From an uncultured Clostridia bacterium (GTDB taxonomy: Bacteria; Bacillota; Clostridia; TANB77; CAG-508): 55,095 nt of DNA. This document shows, in pieces, positions 1 to 9,231 of the stretch; within the stretch, counting starts at the first letter, position 1, and every line of letters begins with the position of its first letter. The translations under genes were made by a program, and so were the position numbers. The DNA lies in NCBI GenBank assembly GCA_944386195.1, contig CALXAD010000010.1, positions 1-55,095 on the forward strand, read 5' to 3'. The notes beneath the pieces are model-generated. The model searched no databases and was not told where the DNA came from. It worked only from the letters and a program-made list of their open reading frames with translations.

Positions 1-114
1 GCTTTAACAGAATTTGAAAAATACAGAGTTGTACAAGATAAATTATACAAATCTGATTTTGATAAATTAATAGAAAGTAGTGAAATTAACATACCAGAAC
101 ATAGAAAGAATTAA
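1..114 (+). CDS. C-terminal tail of a possible RhuM-family protein (partial)
   Basis: Reading frame 1 is open from the first base of the window to a TAA at 112-114 and gives a 37-residue tail with the pattern EFEKYRVVQDKLY followed by SDFDKL. From memory this resembles the C-terminal end of virulence RhuM-type proteins, which often end in a YRVIQDK...SDFDK stretch. Only the tail is visible, so domain content, start and regulation cannot be judged. The peptidoglycan hydrolase gene follows 139 bases downstream on the same strand. Another charged C-terminal tail would fit nearly as well, so the family name is tentative; that it is coding sequence running in from the left is more likely. Confidence 0.4.
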   Translation, partial: ALTEFEKYRVVQDKLYKSDFDKLIESSEINIPEHRKN

Positions 115-253
115 TGATGACGATTTTGCTAAGGTTAGTAAAATCATTGAACAGAAAAAAGTATTAAACAAGTTAAAAAAATTTTATAATATATGCACAA
201 AAACAAAATTCTCTCATAATATATTAGAAAGTATATACGGGAGGATTTTTCTT

Positions 254-934
254 ATGGCAAAAATACTAATTTTCAATAATGATACAGATAGAATGGAAAC
301 ATATTATAGAGGCGAATCAGAACCTATGCCATACAACACAAATGGAACATTAAGAGTAAGAGAATTTAGAGGTTCTAGTAAAAGTAATATTTTATGGACA
401 ACAAAAAGATGTATGCAAAGTTGGAATAGTCAAAGATATATTTTTGGAGGTCCTATACCTGTAGGTTTCGCATTTAAAAGACCTTATGAGGGAGGACATG
501 GAAATCAAAGTCAACATTATGCAGGAGTTGCTTTTGATGTTGGTCAAACATTATCAGCTAGTAGAAGAAGACAACTTTGGAATTCAGCTAATAATTCTGG
601 TGTATGGTACTATGTTGAACCCATTTCACTTACTCCTACATGGGTTCATTTTGATAGAAGGTTTGGAACTCCTGCTTGTTCTTCTGGAGGTTATCCTACG
701 CTTAGAAGAGGAAGTTTAAGCAATTATGTTTTAATTGCACAAGATGATTTGAACACTTTAGGATATAGAACAAATGGATTAGATGGTATTTTTGGTTCTG
801 CAACGCAAAATGCTGTAATTAGTTATCAACGTTCAAGAGGTTTAACAGCAGATGGAATTGTTGGCTGTAATACATGGCGTTCTCTTCAAGAGGAGGTTGT
901 AGGAACAGGAGCAACAAATACAACTATAAATTAA
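254..934 (+). CDS. M15-like peptidoglycan peptidase with C-terminal peptidoglycan-binding domain
   Basis: The 226-residue product has two parts. Residues about 60-140 carry the zinc-ligand pattern of M15 (VanY/D-alanyl-D-alanine carboxypeptidase-like) peptidases: SQHYAGVAFD (His88, Asp95) and WVHFD (His132, Asp134). Residues about 155-215 form a PG_binding_1 domain (LNTLGY..DGIFGSATQNAV..YQ...L..DGIVG..TW). It would therefore trim stem peptides of the wall, or act as an endolysin-like enzyme. The frame is open further upstream (to 80), but the ATG at 254 has a strong GGGAGG ribosome-binding site at 239-244 and starts the conserved part, so I chose it. There is no signal peptide, as in phage endolysins or enzymes exported by a dedicated route. 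The gene ends in a perfect convergent hairpin terminator shared with ispH. Confidence 0.8.
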   Translation: MAKILIFNNDTDRMETYYRGESEPMPYNTNGTLRVREFRGSSKSNILWTTKRCMQSWNSQRYIFGGPIPVGFAFKRPYEGGHGNQSQHYAGVAFDVGQTLSASRRRQLWNSANNSGVWYYVEPISLTPTWVHFDRRFGTPACSSGGYPTLRRGSLSNYVLIAQDDLNTLGYRTNGLDGIFGSATQNAVISYQRSRGLTADGIVGCNTWRSLQEEVVGTGATNTTIN

Positions 935-964
935 AATAGAACTGTAAATTCAGTTCTATTTTAA
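931..964. terminator. Bidirectional hairpin terminator between the M15-like gene and ispH
   Basis: A perfect 14-bp inverted repeat (arms 931-944 and 951-964, 6-nt loop) ends in TTTTAATTTATT on the plus strand and has an A-rich start that gives a T-rich tail on the minus strand. It overlaps the stop codons of both convergent genes (TAA at 932-934, minus-strand TAG at 956-958), so one short element serves both transcripts. Confidence 0.8.
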
Positions 965-1807
965 TTTATTTAAAACATCTTCAATTAGCTCTTTGGGAGT
1001 AGAAGCTCCAGCCATAACTCCTACTTTTTCATATTTTTTAATTTCTTCAATTGGTAATTCTTTAGCTGTTTCAATACAAATACAGTTTTTACAATTTTGT
1101 TTTCCTATTTCAAATAATTTTCTAGTATTTGAACTATTTTTCCCACCTATTATAATCATATAATCCACATCTTTTGAAATATCATTTGTCTCTTTTTGCC
1201 TTAATTCTGTAGCTCTACAAATAGTATTTTTTATTTTAAAATTTATATTTGATGGTAATTTTACTTTAAGTATTTTTTCTATTTTACGAAATTTTTCTAC
1301 ACTAAATGTTGTTTGTAAAATTAATAATAATTTTTCAATTCCTGATTTTTTTAATTCTTCAATCGCATCATCTATATCATCCTCTGTTTCTATAACAGAA
1401 ACATTTTCTCCACAAAAACTTATTGTTCCAATATTTTCTGGATGTACTTTACTTCCACAAAGAAATATATAATACCCATCATTTGCATATTCTTCAGCTA
1501 TCTCATGTATTTTTAAAACATTTGGACATGTATAATCTTTAAGTTCTATATTATTTTTCTTTGCTACATCATAAACTTCTTTTTTTACACCATGAGCTCT
1601 TATAATTGTCTTTCCCTTAGCATCTTCTATATTTTCAATAAATACCATTCCGTTTTTCTTTAATTCATCAACAACTTGTTTATTATGCACTATTTCACCT
1701 AAACAATATACTTTTTCTTTAGCATTTTCTAACTCTTTTTTTGCTCCTTCTACTGCATTTTTTACTCCATAACAAAAACCTGCAGTTTTTCCTAATACAA
1801 CTTCCAT
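956..1807 (-). CDS. ispH: 4-hydroxy-3-methylbut-2-enyl diphosphate reductase (IspH/LytB)
   Basis: This is the last enzyme of the MEP isoprenoid pathway. It reduces HMBPP to IPP and DMAPP with a [4Fe-4S] cluster in the cytoplasm. The 283-residue length is normal. The three cluster cysteines are in their usual contexts: Cys12 (GFCYGV), Cys94 (YTCPNV) and Cys197 (NTICRAT). The substrate-binding EIVHN, RAHGV, HPE, QTTFS and ASTPKELIE motifs are also present. It lies 15 bases downstream of ispG on the same strand, so the last two steps of the pathway are almost certainly co-transcribed. There is no fused S1 domain as in some Clostridia. Start ATG at 1807. Confidence 0.96.
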   Translation of the reverse strand: MEVVLGKTAGFCYGVKNAVEGAKKELENAKEKVYCLGEIVHNKQVVDELKKNGMVFIENIEDAKGKTIIRAHGVKKEVYDVAKKNNIELKDYTCPNVLKIHEIAEEYANDGYYIFLCGSKVHPENIGTISFCGENVSVIETEDDIDDAIEELKKSGIEKLLLILQTTFSVEKFRKIEKILKVKLPSNINFKIKNTICRATELRQKETNDISKDVDYMIIIGGKNSSNTRKLFEIGKQNCKNCICIETAKELPIEEIKKYEKVGVMAGASTPKELIEDVLNKLK

Positions 1808-1822
1808 TTACATTACCTTTCT

Positions 1823-2878
1823 TTATTTAATCATATCTAAAATTTCTTCTTTTAAAACATTTACAATTTCTTCTTGTTTTACTTTTTTAATAACTTTACC
1901 CTTTTTAAAAAGTAAACCTTCTTTTATTCCTCCTGCTATTCCAATATCAGCTTCTCTTGCTTCTCCTGGTCCATTAACACTACATCCCATTACAGCAACT
2001 GTAATATCAGCCTCTATATTTTGTAAAAATTTTTCTACTTCTTTTGCAATAGGAATTAAATCTATTTGTGTCCTTCCGCATGTTGGACAAGCAACTAATG
2101 TTGGTGATTTTGAGAATAAGTTACAATCTTTTAAAATTTCTTTTGCAACCTTTATTTCTTTTATAGGGTCATCTGATAAAGATACTCTAATTGTATCTCC
2201 TATACCCTTTCTTAGCATAACCCCAAGTCCTATACTAGATTTTATTGTTCCACTAAATTCTGTGCCACTTTCTGTTATTCCTAAATGAAGTGGACAATTA
2301 AATTGTTTTGAAGCCTCTTCATAGCTTTCAATACATAAATCTAAATTACTTGCTTTCAATGATAATATATAGTCATGAAAATCTAATTCTTCTAAAATAT
2401 CTATATGTCTTTTTGCACTTTCTATCATAGCTTTTGCTGTTGGTTTTCCATATTTTTCTAATAAATCTTTCTCTAAAGAACCAGCATTCACTCCTATTCT
2501 AATAGGAATATGTTTTTCTTTACATTTATCTACAACTGCTTTTACTCTATCTTTTGAGCCAATATTTCCAGGGTTAATTCTAACTTTATCTACTCCTGAA
2601 TTAATTGCTTCTAATGCAATTCTATAATCATAATGTATATCCGCAACTATTGGAATATGAATTTTCTCTTTTATTTTCTTTATTGCCTTTGCATCCTCCA
2701 TATCTAAACATGCAACTCTTATTATTTCACAGCCTGCTTTTTCTAGTTCTAAAATTTGTTTTACTGTACTTTCTACATCTTTTGTTTTGGTATTACACAT
2801 TGATTGTATAACAACTTTATTTTGTCCACCTATTTGTACATTTCCTACCATAACTTTTCTTGTTTTTGTTCTATCCAT
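1823..2878 (-). CDS. ispG: 4-hydroxy-3-methylbut-2-en-1-yl diphosphate synthase (IspG)
   Basis: This is the penultimate MEP-pathway enzyme, converting MEcPP to HMBPP with a [4Fe-4S] cluster. The 351-residue product has the TIM-barrel N-terminal half (IQSMCNT near the start, [27 protein letters not shown]) and the C-terminal reductase-like domain with cluster ligands Cys264 and Cys267 (CPTCGRTQ), Cys299 ([12 protein letters not shown]) and the following Glu. It is the compact bacterial form without the plant/Chlamydia insertion. ispH follows 15 bases downstream. The upstream pathway genes dxr and rseP, often next to ispG in Clostridia, are not here; the next gene upstream is walR behind its own terminator. 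Confidence 0.96.
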   Translation of the reverse strand: MDRTKTRKVMVGNVQIGGQNKVVIQSMCNTKTKDVESTVKQILELEKAGCEIIRVACLDMEDAKAIKKIKEKIHIPIVADIHYDYRIALEAINSGVDKVRINPGNIGSKDRVKAVVDKCKEKHIPIRIGVNAGSLEKDLLEKYGKPTAKAMIESAKRHIDILEELDFHDYILSLKASNLDLCIESYEEASKQFNCPLHLGITESGTEFSGTIKSSIGLGVMLRKGIGDTIRVSLSDDPIKEIKVAKEILKDCNLFSKSPTLVACPTCGRTQIDLIPIAKEVEKFLQNIEADITVAVMGCSVNGPGEAREADIGIAGGIKEGLLFKKGKVIKKVKQEEIVNVLKEEILDMIK

Positions 2879-2911
2879 ATCTATTTTCCTCTTATTATTT
2901 TCATTAATTAA

Positions 2912-2946
2912 AAGAGCCTATTTATTTCTTTTTTAAATAAGCTCTT
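2912..2946 (-). terminator. Hairpin terminator downstream of the walR-like gene
   Basis: An imperfect hairpin with arms AAGAGC (2912-2917) and GCTCTT (2941-2946), extended by an A/T stem. It is followed on the minus strand by TTTTAATTAA. It lies just past the response-regulator stop and before the ispG start. Confidence 0.55.
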
Positions 2947-2958
2947 CTTGTATTGGTT

Positions 2959-3696
2959 TTATTTTGATGCTATATAATAGCCTACTCCTCTTTTTGTAAT
3001 TAATATTTTTGGTGCTGAAGTATCTTTTTCTATTTTCTCTCTTATTCTTCTAACTGTAACATCAACAGTTCTTATATCTCCATAATATTCATATCCCCAA
3101 ACTTTTTCAAGTAAAGTTTCTCTTGTTACTACTTGTTCAGGTTGAGAAGCTAAAAATTTTAATACTTCAAACTCTCTTAGTGTTAAATCTATAATTTCTC
3201 CTCTTACCTTAACTTCAAATTTATCTAAATCAAGTTCCAAATCTCCAACTACAATTTTACTCTCTTTTTTCTTGTTTTCTGTATTTGGATTATATTGATT
3301 ATTTGAAACTACTTCAACTTTTCTTAAATTAGCTTTTACTCTAGCTACTAATTCTCTTACACTAAAAGGTTTTGTTATATAATCATCTGCACCTAATTCT
3401 AAACCTAATATTTTATCAATTTCTCCATCTTTGGCTGTTAGCATAATTATTGGTACATTATAAGAATTTTTTATTCTTTTACATACTGATAATCCATCCA
3501 TTTTTGGTAGCATAATATCAAGTAAAATTAAATCAGGTCTTTTTTCTAATGCCAAATTTACTGCTGTAACTCCGTCGCTAGCTTCTATTGTATTATAACC
3601 TTCTTTTCTTAAATTATATACCAATATATCTACTATTGGTTGTTCATCATCTACTATTAAGATGGTTTTAGCTCCATCATTTATCATATCTTCCAC
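2959..3696 (-). CDS. walR: OmpR/PhoB-family response regulator, WalR (YycF)-like, without a partner kinase
   Basis: The 245-residue product has a receiver domain (phosphoacceptor Asp60 in LLDIMLPKMDG, acidic pair DD near residue 17, Lys in ITKPFS) and a C-terminal winged helix (LTLREFEVLKFLA, WGYEYYGDIRTVDVTVRR, GVGYY). The residues around the recognition helix match those I know from WalR, the essential regulator of wall hydrolases in Firmicutes. That assignment is from memory; PhoP is the alternative. The start is GTG at 3696, preceded by AAAGGCGG at 3704-3711. No histidine kinase (walK) or YycH/I genes are adjacent: downstream is ispG and upstream mnmA. A linker of about 20 polar residues separates the domains. 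Confidence 0.85.
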   Translation of the reverse strand: MEDMINDGAKTILIVDDEQPIVDILVYNLRKEGYNTIEASDGVTAVNLALEKRPDLILLDIMLPKMDGLSVCKRIKNSYNVPIIMLTAKDGEIDKILGLELGADDYITKPFSVRELVARVKANLRKVEVVSNNQYNPNTENKKKESKIVVGDLELDLDKFEVKVRGEIIDLTLREFEVLKFLASQPEQVVTRETLLEKVWGYEYYGDIRTVDVTVRRIREKIEKDTSAPKILITKRGVGYYIASK

Positions 3697-3792
3697 AAAA
3701 ATTCCGCCTTTCTAATTTAGCTTTATTTTTATAGTATATTTATATCACAATTATTCATTTTGTACAAGTTTTTTTACTAAAAATCCTTGATT

Positions 3793-4827
3793 TTAAGTTA
3801 TTATTCCCCCACCTAAAACAATTCCATCTTCATCATAAAAAACTACAGATTGTCCTTTTGTTATTGCTCTTTGTGGAGTTTCAAATATTACTTCTACTCC
3901 ATTTTCTTCTTTTATAACTTTAGCTTTAGCTTCTTTCGAACGATAACGAATTTTAGCAAAGCATTCTATTTTTTCCCCTACATCAACTTGCCAATTTAAA
4001 TTATTCGCAAATAATTTATCACTATATAAGTTCTCTTCTTTTCCTACTATTACTTCATTATTTTTTACATCTAATTCTAAAACATATAAGGGATATTTAT
4101 AAGAAACACCTAATCCTTTTCTTTGTCCTATTGTATAATTAATTAAACCATTATGTTTTCCTAAAATTTCTCCTGTTTTTAATCTTATATTTCCTTTTTT
4201 AGGTAATTTATCCATATTTTGTAATAAAAATTTTTGATAATCATTTTCTGGTATAAAACATACTTCTTGACTGTCTTTTTTATTTGCCACTTGTAATTCG
4301 TTTTCTTTAGCCACTTTTCTTATCTCTTCTTTACTATTATAATCTTGAAGAGGAAATATTATGTGTGAAATTTCTTCTTTTGGTATTGTATACAAAAAAT
4401 ATGTCTGGTCCTTTTTTTCTTCATTTGATTTTTTCAAAACATATTGTTTATATTTTTTTGAATATTCAACTTTAGCATAATGACCTGTTGCAATATAATT
4501 ACATCCTAATTCTTTAGCTTTTTCATAAAATTTTCCAAATTTTATTTTCTTATTACATTCTACACAAGGATTTGGTGTTTTTGCATTCATATATTCTCTT
4601 ATAAAATTTTGTATTACCATACATTTAAATTCATTTTGTAAATCATATATTATATGCTCTATTCCTAACTTTTCACAAACTTTTTTCGCATCTTTTATAG
4701 CTTGTTTTTCTCCCCCATGTAAAATCATAGTACATCCTATTACTTCATATCCTTTTTCTTTTAGTAAGATTGCAGAAGTTGAACTATCTACTCCTCCACT
4801 CATTCCTAATAATACTTTTTCATTCAT
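3793..4827 (-). CDS. mnmA: tRNA-specific 2-thiouridylase MnmA
   Basis: MnmA installs the 2-thio group on U34 of tRNA-Lys, -Glu and -Gln. The N-terminal PP-loop (SGGVDSS, residues 10-16) adenylates the uridine. Catalytic Cys88 (NPCVECN) and Cys190 (SQEVCFIP) relay the persulfide sulfur. The NYTIGQRKGLG motif and C-terminal beta-barrel (IRYRS, GQSVVFY) are present. At 344 residues it is slightly shorter than E. coli MnmA. It starts 3 bases after the stop of the membrane spermidine synthase-like gene, which itself follows aspS, so the three form one transcript. No cysteine desulfurase (iscS) is adjacent, though this is common elsewhere. Confidence 0.95.
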   Translation of the reverse strand: MNEKVLLGMSGGVDSSTSAILLKEKGYEVIGCTMILHGGEKQAIKDAKKVCEKLGIEHIIYDLQNEFKCMVIQNFIREYMNAKTPNPCVECNKKIKFGKFYEKAKELGCNYIATGHYAKVEYSKKYKQYVLKKSNEEKKDQTYFLYTIPKEEISHIIFPLQDYNSKEEIRKVAKENELQVANKKDSQEVCFIPENDYQKFLLQNMDKLPKKGNIRLKTGEILGKHNGLINYTIGQRKGLGVSYKYPLYVLELDVKNNEVIVGKEENLYSDKLFANNLNWQVDVGEKIECFAKIRYRSKEAKAKVIKEENGVEVIFETPQRAITKGQSVVFYDEDGIVLGGGIIT

Positions 4828-4830
4828 AAT

Positions 4831-6300
4831 TTAATCTCCTATTGGTGAATAGTGGTCTGTTACTATTCTTCTATCACTTGAAAAATCAGTTATTTCTCTA
4901 TTCAAAAGATTTGCATATTGTTTTTCTTTTGTTTCATCTATATTTTCTATTTTATTTTTAAAACCTATTAATATTAAATTTTGTTCTTCATCTTTATTTG
5001 TATCTCTTACTTTATATAACTTAACTTCAGGAAATACTGCTTTATATGTTGCATATTCATATTCTATAAAATCTGCATCTTTTCCTTCTAAAGCAGATAT
5101 CATATTAGTAATTACCATTCCATTATCATTTAATAAATTTTTAGCTTTTGTTAAAGCCTCATATGTTGTTAATTCAAATGGTGCATTTAACCCTTTAAAT
5201 GCATCTATTAAAATAGTATCATATTTATTATTTGTTCTATTTAAAAAGCTTCTTCCATCTTGATGATATATTTTAAGTCTTGGGTTTGTTACGTCTAATC
5301 CAAATTGCTTTTGTGCAATTTCAGTCATCTTTTCATCTACTTCTACAACATCAATCGTTTTATCTTGATACTTATTTAAATAATAGGTGGGATATGTATA
5401 TGCTGCCCCACCTATCATAAGTGTTGATTTTGCATCTTTATTAAAATAATCAAATAAATCATAATAATATAAATATGGTGCCCCCATTTGTTTAGTTTCT
5501 TGGTCTATATATGATTCAAATCCTGTATCTACTTGCATTGCTTTATAAGTTATATCTCCAGTTTTTATTTCTTTTACCCAAATTCTACTATATTCTGAAT
5601 CTGTATCTTCTATTATATCTGGATTACCTTTCTCAAATATATATTTTCCATAATAATTTATTCCAAGTAAACATATTAAAATTAATACCATTAAAGCACA
5701 ATATTTTTTATTTTTATCGCAATAATTCATAAATGCTAATAAATATAATATTATTGTTACTATTAAAACTAGTACTCTTACTCCTAAATAAGGGATTAGT
5801 AAAAATCCTGCTCCAAATGTTCCTATTATACTTCCTATTGTTGATAAAGAAGATATTCTCCCAGATGTTTTTCCTACACTATTATGCTCTTCATCATCTA
5901 ATTCCTCAATTTTCACTGCAAATGGTGATACCATTGCAAGTATGAAACTTGGTATTCCAAATACAAATGCTGAAGTTATTATTGCAACTAAAACTAAATT
6001 TGTATCTGTTTGCGATAACGGTTTAACAAGTAATGTCTCTAATACTGGTATTAAACTTGTAAAAAATGCTCCTAATAAAATAAATAGTGACAATAGATTT
6101 AAATCTGGTTTTTTATCTGCAATTTTTCCTCCCAACCAATATCCTATACTCATACTCGTTAGCATAATTCCAATTATTGTCGTCCATATTAAATTTGAAC
6201 TTCCTACATATGGTGATAAAATTCTCGCTGCTACTAATTCTAGTACCATTCCTAATGCACCACATAAGAAAACTGTTATTTTTATTTTATATTTTTTCAT
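4831..6300 (-). CDS. Membrane-anchored spermidine synthase-like protein (fused MFS/spermidine synthase type)
   Basis: Residues 1-230 form a block of hydrophobic helices (VFLCGALGMVLELVAARIL, a pattern typical of this fused family). Residues about 235-489 form a SpeE-like Rossmann methyltransferase fold: MIGGAAYTYP binding loop, DVVEVDE, HQDGRSFL and YDTILIDAFKG. Homologues are annotated as fused MFS/spermidine synthase, but their substrate is mostly unproven. The acidic residue of YDTILIDAFKG sits where SpeE has its catalytic aspartate, so an aminopropyl-transfer reaction is possible but unproven. The gene lies between aspS (9 bases upstream) and mnmA (3 bases downstream), with AGGAGA before its start at 6300. 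Confidence 0.85.
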   Translation of the reverse strand: MKKYKIKITVFLCGALGMVLELVAARILSPYVGSSNLIWTTIIGIMLTSMSIGYWLGGKIADKKPDLNLLSLFILLGAFFTSLIPVLETLLVKPLSQTDTNLVLVAIITSAFVFGIPSFILAMVSPFAVKIEELDDEEHNSVGKTSGRISSLSTIGSIIGTFGAGFLLIPYLGVRVLVLIVTIILYLLAFMNYCDKNKKYCALMVLILICLLGINYYGKYIFEKGNPDIIEDTDSEYSRIWVKEIKTGDITYKAMQVDTGFESYIDQETKQMGAPYLYYYDLFDYFNKDAKSTLMIGGAAYTYPTYYLNKYQDKTIDVVEVDEKMTEIAQKQFGLDVTNPRLKIYHQDGRSFLNRTNNKYDTILIDAFKGLNAPFELTTYEALTKAKNLLNDNGMVITNMISALEGKDADFIEYEYATYKAVFPEVKLYKVRDTNKDEEQNLILIGFKNKIENIDETKEKQYANLLNREITDFSSDRRIVTDHYSPIGD

Positions 6301-6309
6301 TTGATTCTC

Positions 6310-8061
6310 CTATTTATTTTTATCTAAATCTACTTTTATATGTACATCTTCTAATTGTTTTTCTGATACAACTGATGGTGCTTGCATAAGTAAGTCTCTT
6401 GCTTTTTTATTTTTAGGAAATGCTATTATCTCTCTTATATTTTGAGAATCTGCAATTAACATTACCATTCTATCAACACCAGGTGCTGCTCCTGCATGTG
6501 GTGGAGCTCCATATTGAAATGCTTTATATAATGCTCCAAATCTCTTTTTAACATCTTCTTCTGTATAGCCTGCTATTTCAAATGCCTTAACCATTATTTC
6601 TGGATTATGGTTTCTTACTGCTCCTGATGCCATCTCATATCCATTACATACTAAGTCAAATTGATATGCTAAAATATCTAATGGGTCTTTTGTTTCTAAT
6701 GCTTCTAATCCTCCTTGTGGCATTGAAAATGGATTATGGTTAAAATCTATTGTTCCTTCATCTGATAATTCATACATTGGGAAATCTACTATAAAACAGA
6801 ATTTATATGTATTTTTCTCTATTAAATCTAGTCTATTTCCTAGCTCAATTCTTATTAATCCTGCTATTTTTTGTGCTTGTTTTAATTCATCTGCTATAAA
6901 AAATACGCTATCTCCATTTTTTAATCCATATTCTTTTTCTAATTTTTCTTTCATTTCTTCTGTTATAAATTTAGCAATTCCACCTGTTAAAGTATTTTCT
7001 TCTAATTTAGTCCAAGCTAATCCTTTTGCTCCTACTTCTTCAGTTTTAGCAAAATCTGTCATTTTATCAAAGAATTTTCTTCCTTGGCTTGCTCCACCTT
7101 CAACTATTATTGCTTTTATTGTTTTATTTTCAAAAGCTTTAAAATCAGAATTTTCAAACACTTTTGTTACATCTTGTATTATCAATGGATTTCTTAAATC
7201 TGGTTTATCTATTCCGTATTTTTCCATGGCTTCTTTATATGGTATACGTATAAATGGTCCTTCGTCAACTTTCCAATTTGTGAATTTTTTAAATGTATAT
7301 GGTACTACATCTTCTATTACTTTTAATACATCTTCTTGTTCTGCAAAACTCATTTCAAAATCTAATTGATAAAATTCTCCTGGTGCTCTATCTGCTCTTG
7401 GGTCTTCATCTCTAAAGCATGGTGCTATTTGATAATATTTGTTAAATCCTGCAAGCATAAGTAATTGTTTAAATTGTTGTGGTGCTTGTGGTAACGCATA
7501 AAATTCACCAGGGTTTAATCTACTTGGCACTAAATAATCCCTTGCACCTTCTGGTGATGAATTTGCTAAAATTGGTGTTTGTATTTCTGTAAATCCTAAT
7601 TCATCCATTCTATTTCTTAATGTTTTTAATATTTCTGAACGTAACAATATATTTTTGTGTAATTTTTCATTTCTTAAATCTAAAAATCTATATTCTAACC
7701 TTAAATCTTCTCTTACTTCTTGGTCTGTATTTATTTCAAATGGCAATACATTTTTACATTTTCCAAGAACTTCTATGCTTTTTGCTACTACTTCTATTTC
7801 TCCTGTTGGGATTTTTAAATTTTTATTACTTCTTTCCACAACTTGTCCAACTATGTGGATACAACTTTCTTCTGTTATCTCTTTTGCTTCTTCTTGTAAT
7901 TTTTCATCATTTACTACTATTTGTGTAATTCCATCTTCATCTCTTAGGTCTATAAATATCATTCCACCTAAATCTCTTATTTTTTGTACCCATCCACTTA
8001 AGTTTACTTCTTCATTTACATTTTTTAAATTTAATTCTCCACATGTTTTTGTTCTATACAT
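6310..8061 (-). CDS. aspS: Aspartyl-tRNA synthetase (AspS)
   Basis: A class II aminoacyl-tRNA synthetase of 583 residues. It has the N-terminal OB-fold anticodon-binding domain (VNLSGWVQKIRDLGGMIFIDLRD), motif 2 (FRDEDPRADRAPGEFYQLD), the GAD insertion domain (about residues 280-410) typical of bacterial AspS, and motif 3 (GAAPGVDRMVMLI). It charges tRNA-Asp; whether it is discriminating or also charges tRNA-Asn cannot be told without gatCAB and asnS. The start ATG at 8061 is preceded by GAGG. It is the first gene of the aspS - spermidine synthase-like - mnmA operon. In many Clostridia hisS precedes aspS, but here the upstream gene is a divergent HD-GYP gene. Confidence 0.96.
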   Translation of the reverse strand: MYRTKTCGELNLKNVNEEVNLSGWVQKIRDLGGMIFIDLRDEDGITQIVVNDEKLQEEAKEITEESCIHIVGQVVERSNKNLKIPTGEIEVVAKSIEVLGKCKNVLPFEINTDQEVREDLRLEYRFLDLRNEKLHKNILLRSEILKTLRNRMDELGFTEIQTPILANSSPEGARDYLVPSRLNPGEFYALPQAPQQFKQLLMLAGFNKYYQIAPCFRDEDPRADRAPGEFYQLDFEMSFAEQEDVLKVIEDVVPYTFKKFTNWKVDEGPFIRIPYKEAMEKYGIDKPDLRNPLIIQDVTKVFENSDFKAFENKTIKAIIVEGGASQGRKFFDKMTDFAKTEEVGAKGLAWTKLEENTLTGGIAKFITEEMKEKLEKEYGLKNGDSVFFIADELKQAQKIAGLIRIELGNRLDLIEKNTYKFCFIVDFPMYELSDEGTIDFNHNPFSMPQGGLEALETKDPLDILAYQFDLVCNGYEMASGAVRNHNPEIMVKAFEIAGYTEEDVKKRFGALYKAFQYGAPPHAGAAPGVDRMVMLIADSQNIREIIAFPKNKKARDLLMQAPSVVSEKQLEDVHIKVDLDKNK

Positions 8062-8193
8062 TTTAATACCTCTATTCCTTATTTTTCGCCTTTAAATAAT
8101 ATCACAATTTTAGCTAAATATCAATGATTATATAAAAATTCTAATTAAGGAAATATATTTTAAAGTAAATTTTTTACATTTTAAATAAAGGTC

Positions 8194-8222
8194 TTGTGTT
8201 TTTACTATTTTAATGTTATTAT
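8194..8222 (+). promoter_or_regulatory. Likely sigma-A promoter of the HD-GYP gene
   Basis: TTGTGT (8194-8199), 17-nt spacer, TATTAT (8217-8222). It lies 29 bases before the ATG, and an AAAGGAG ribosome-binding site follows. The region 8062-8193 also has to hold the divergent aspS promoter. Confidence 0.5.
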
Positions 8223-8251
8223 TAATTTGATTTTTACAAAGGAGAATTATC

Positions 8252-9199
8252 ATGTATAAAGAAACATTTGATTTTTATGATAGGACAAGTTTAAAATCTT
8301 ATAATTTAGATAAAACAATGCGTTATCAATTAAATATGCTTGATAGATTAGATGCTTTTACTAGAAAGCATTGTGAAAATGTTGGTGATTTAACTTGTAG
8401 ATTATGTGAACACCTTCACTGTAATAAAGGTTTTACTGAATATTGTACTATATGTGCATATTTACATGATATTGGTAAACAATTTATTCCACCAGCAATA
8501 TTACAAAAACCCGGTAAGCTTACAGATGAAGAATTTGAAATTATGAAAACTCATACTACTATAGGTTATAAAATGTGTATGGAAGATTTAAAATTAAGAC
8601 CATATGCAGCTGGTCCTTATTACCATCATGAAGCTTTAGATGGTTCTGGATATCCACAAGGATTAACTAAAAAAGACATTCCTTATGAAGCTCAGATTAT
8701 TCGTGTTGCTGATGAATATGATGCAATTGTAAGTAAACGTCAATACAAATCACATATTGGTATTTCTGATACTTTAAAAATATTAATTGAAAACACTAAG
8801 CCTCATGAACCAGTTCAAAAATCAGCTGCTTTATCAGTTGTTGGTGAAAACGCAAAACTAGGTAAAAATAATGCTGCAATTGTAAGAGTTTTATTTAAAG
8901 TTGTTATTGAAGATATTGAATATGAAATTTTTCTTACTCAAAGTTACATTACTGAATTAAGTGATGAAATAAAGAGATTAAGACAAATTGAAAAATATGA
9001 TATTGCCAGACAAAAAGCCAAAAAAGAAAAAGATAAAAACTACTATTTAGAAGGTATGAAAATTTTATTTAAAAATAATGAAACTCCAGAAAACTATAAA
9101 TCAATATATGAAGAATATCAAAAAGCTTATGATACTAGAAAAGCTATTATTGATAATTTATATCATGAAATTAAAATTATTAAAAAATTAAAAGTATAA
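8252..9199 (+). CDS. HD-GYP domain protein, candidate c-di-GMP phosphodiesterase
   Basis: The 315-residue protein has a complete HD-GYP domain: His40 (KHCENV), His72-Asp73 (HDIGK), His101, His125-His126-Glu127 (HHEALDGSGYPQGL) and DEYDAI. This is the metal-site set known from active cyclic-di-GMP phosphodiesterases. No receiver, PAS or membrane segment is visible. The C-terminal third (from about residue 225) is charged and helical, probably a coiled coil, and may serve for oligomerisation or partner binding. Cysteines cluster near residues 41-67 (CEN, TCRLCEHLHC, YCTIC), which is unusual and could affect metal or redox behaviour. It is a single-gene unit between a promoter and a perfect terminator, divergent from aspS. 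Confidence 0.85.
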   Translation: MYKETFDFYDRTSLKSYNLDKTMRYQLNMLDRLDAFTRKHCENVGDLTCRLCEHLHCNKGFTEYCTICAYLHDIGKQFIPPAILQKPGKLTDEEFEIMKTHTTIGYKMCMEDLKLRPYAAGPYYHHEALDGSGYPQGLTKKDIPYEAQIIRVADEYDAIVSKRQYKSHIGISDTLKILIENTKPHEPVQKSAALSVVGENAKLGKNNAAIVRVLFKVVIEDIEYEIFLTQSYITELSDEIKRLRQIEKYDIARQKAKKEKDKNYYLEGMKILFKNNETPENYKSIYEEYQKAYDTRKAIIDNLYHEIKIIKKLKV

Positions 9200-9226
9200 G
9201 GAAACAAAATAAATTTGTTTCCTTTT
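9198..9226. terminator. Hairpin terminator after the HD-GYP gene, shared with mazF
   Basis: A perfect stem (9200-9208 with 9214-9222, extended by AA/TT) with a 5-nt loop and a TTTT run on the plus strand. It separates two convergent genes. Confidence 0.8.
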
Positions 9227-9231
9227 ATCCT

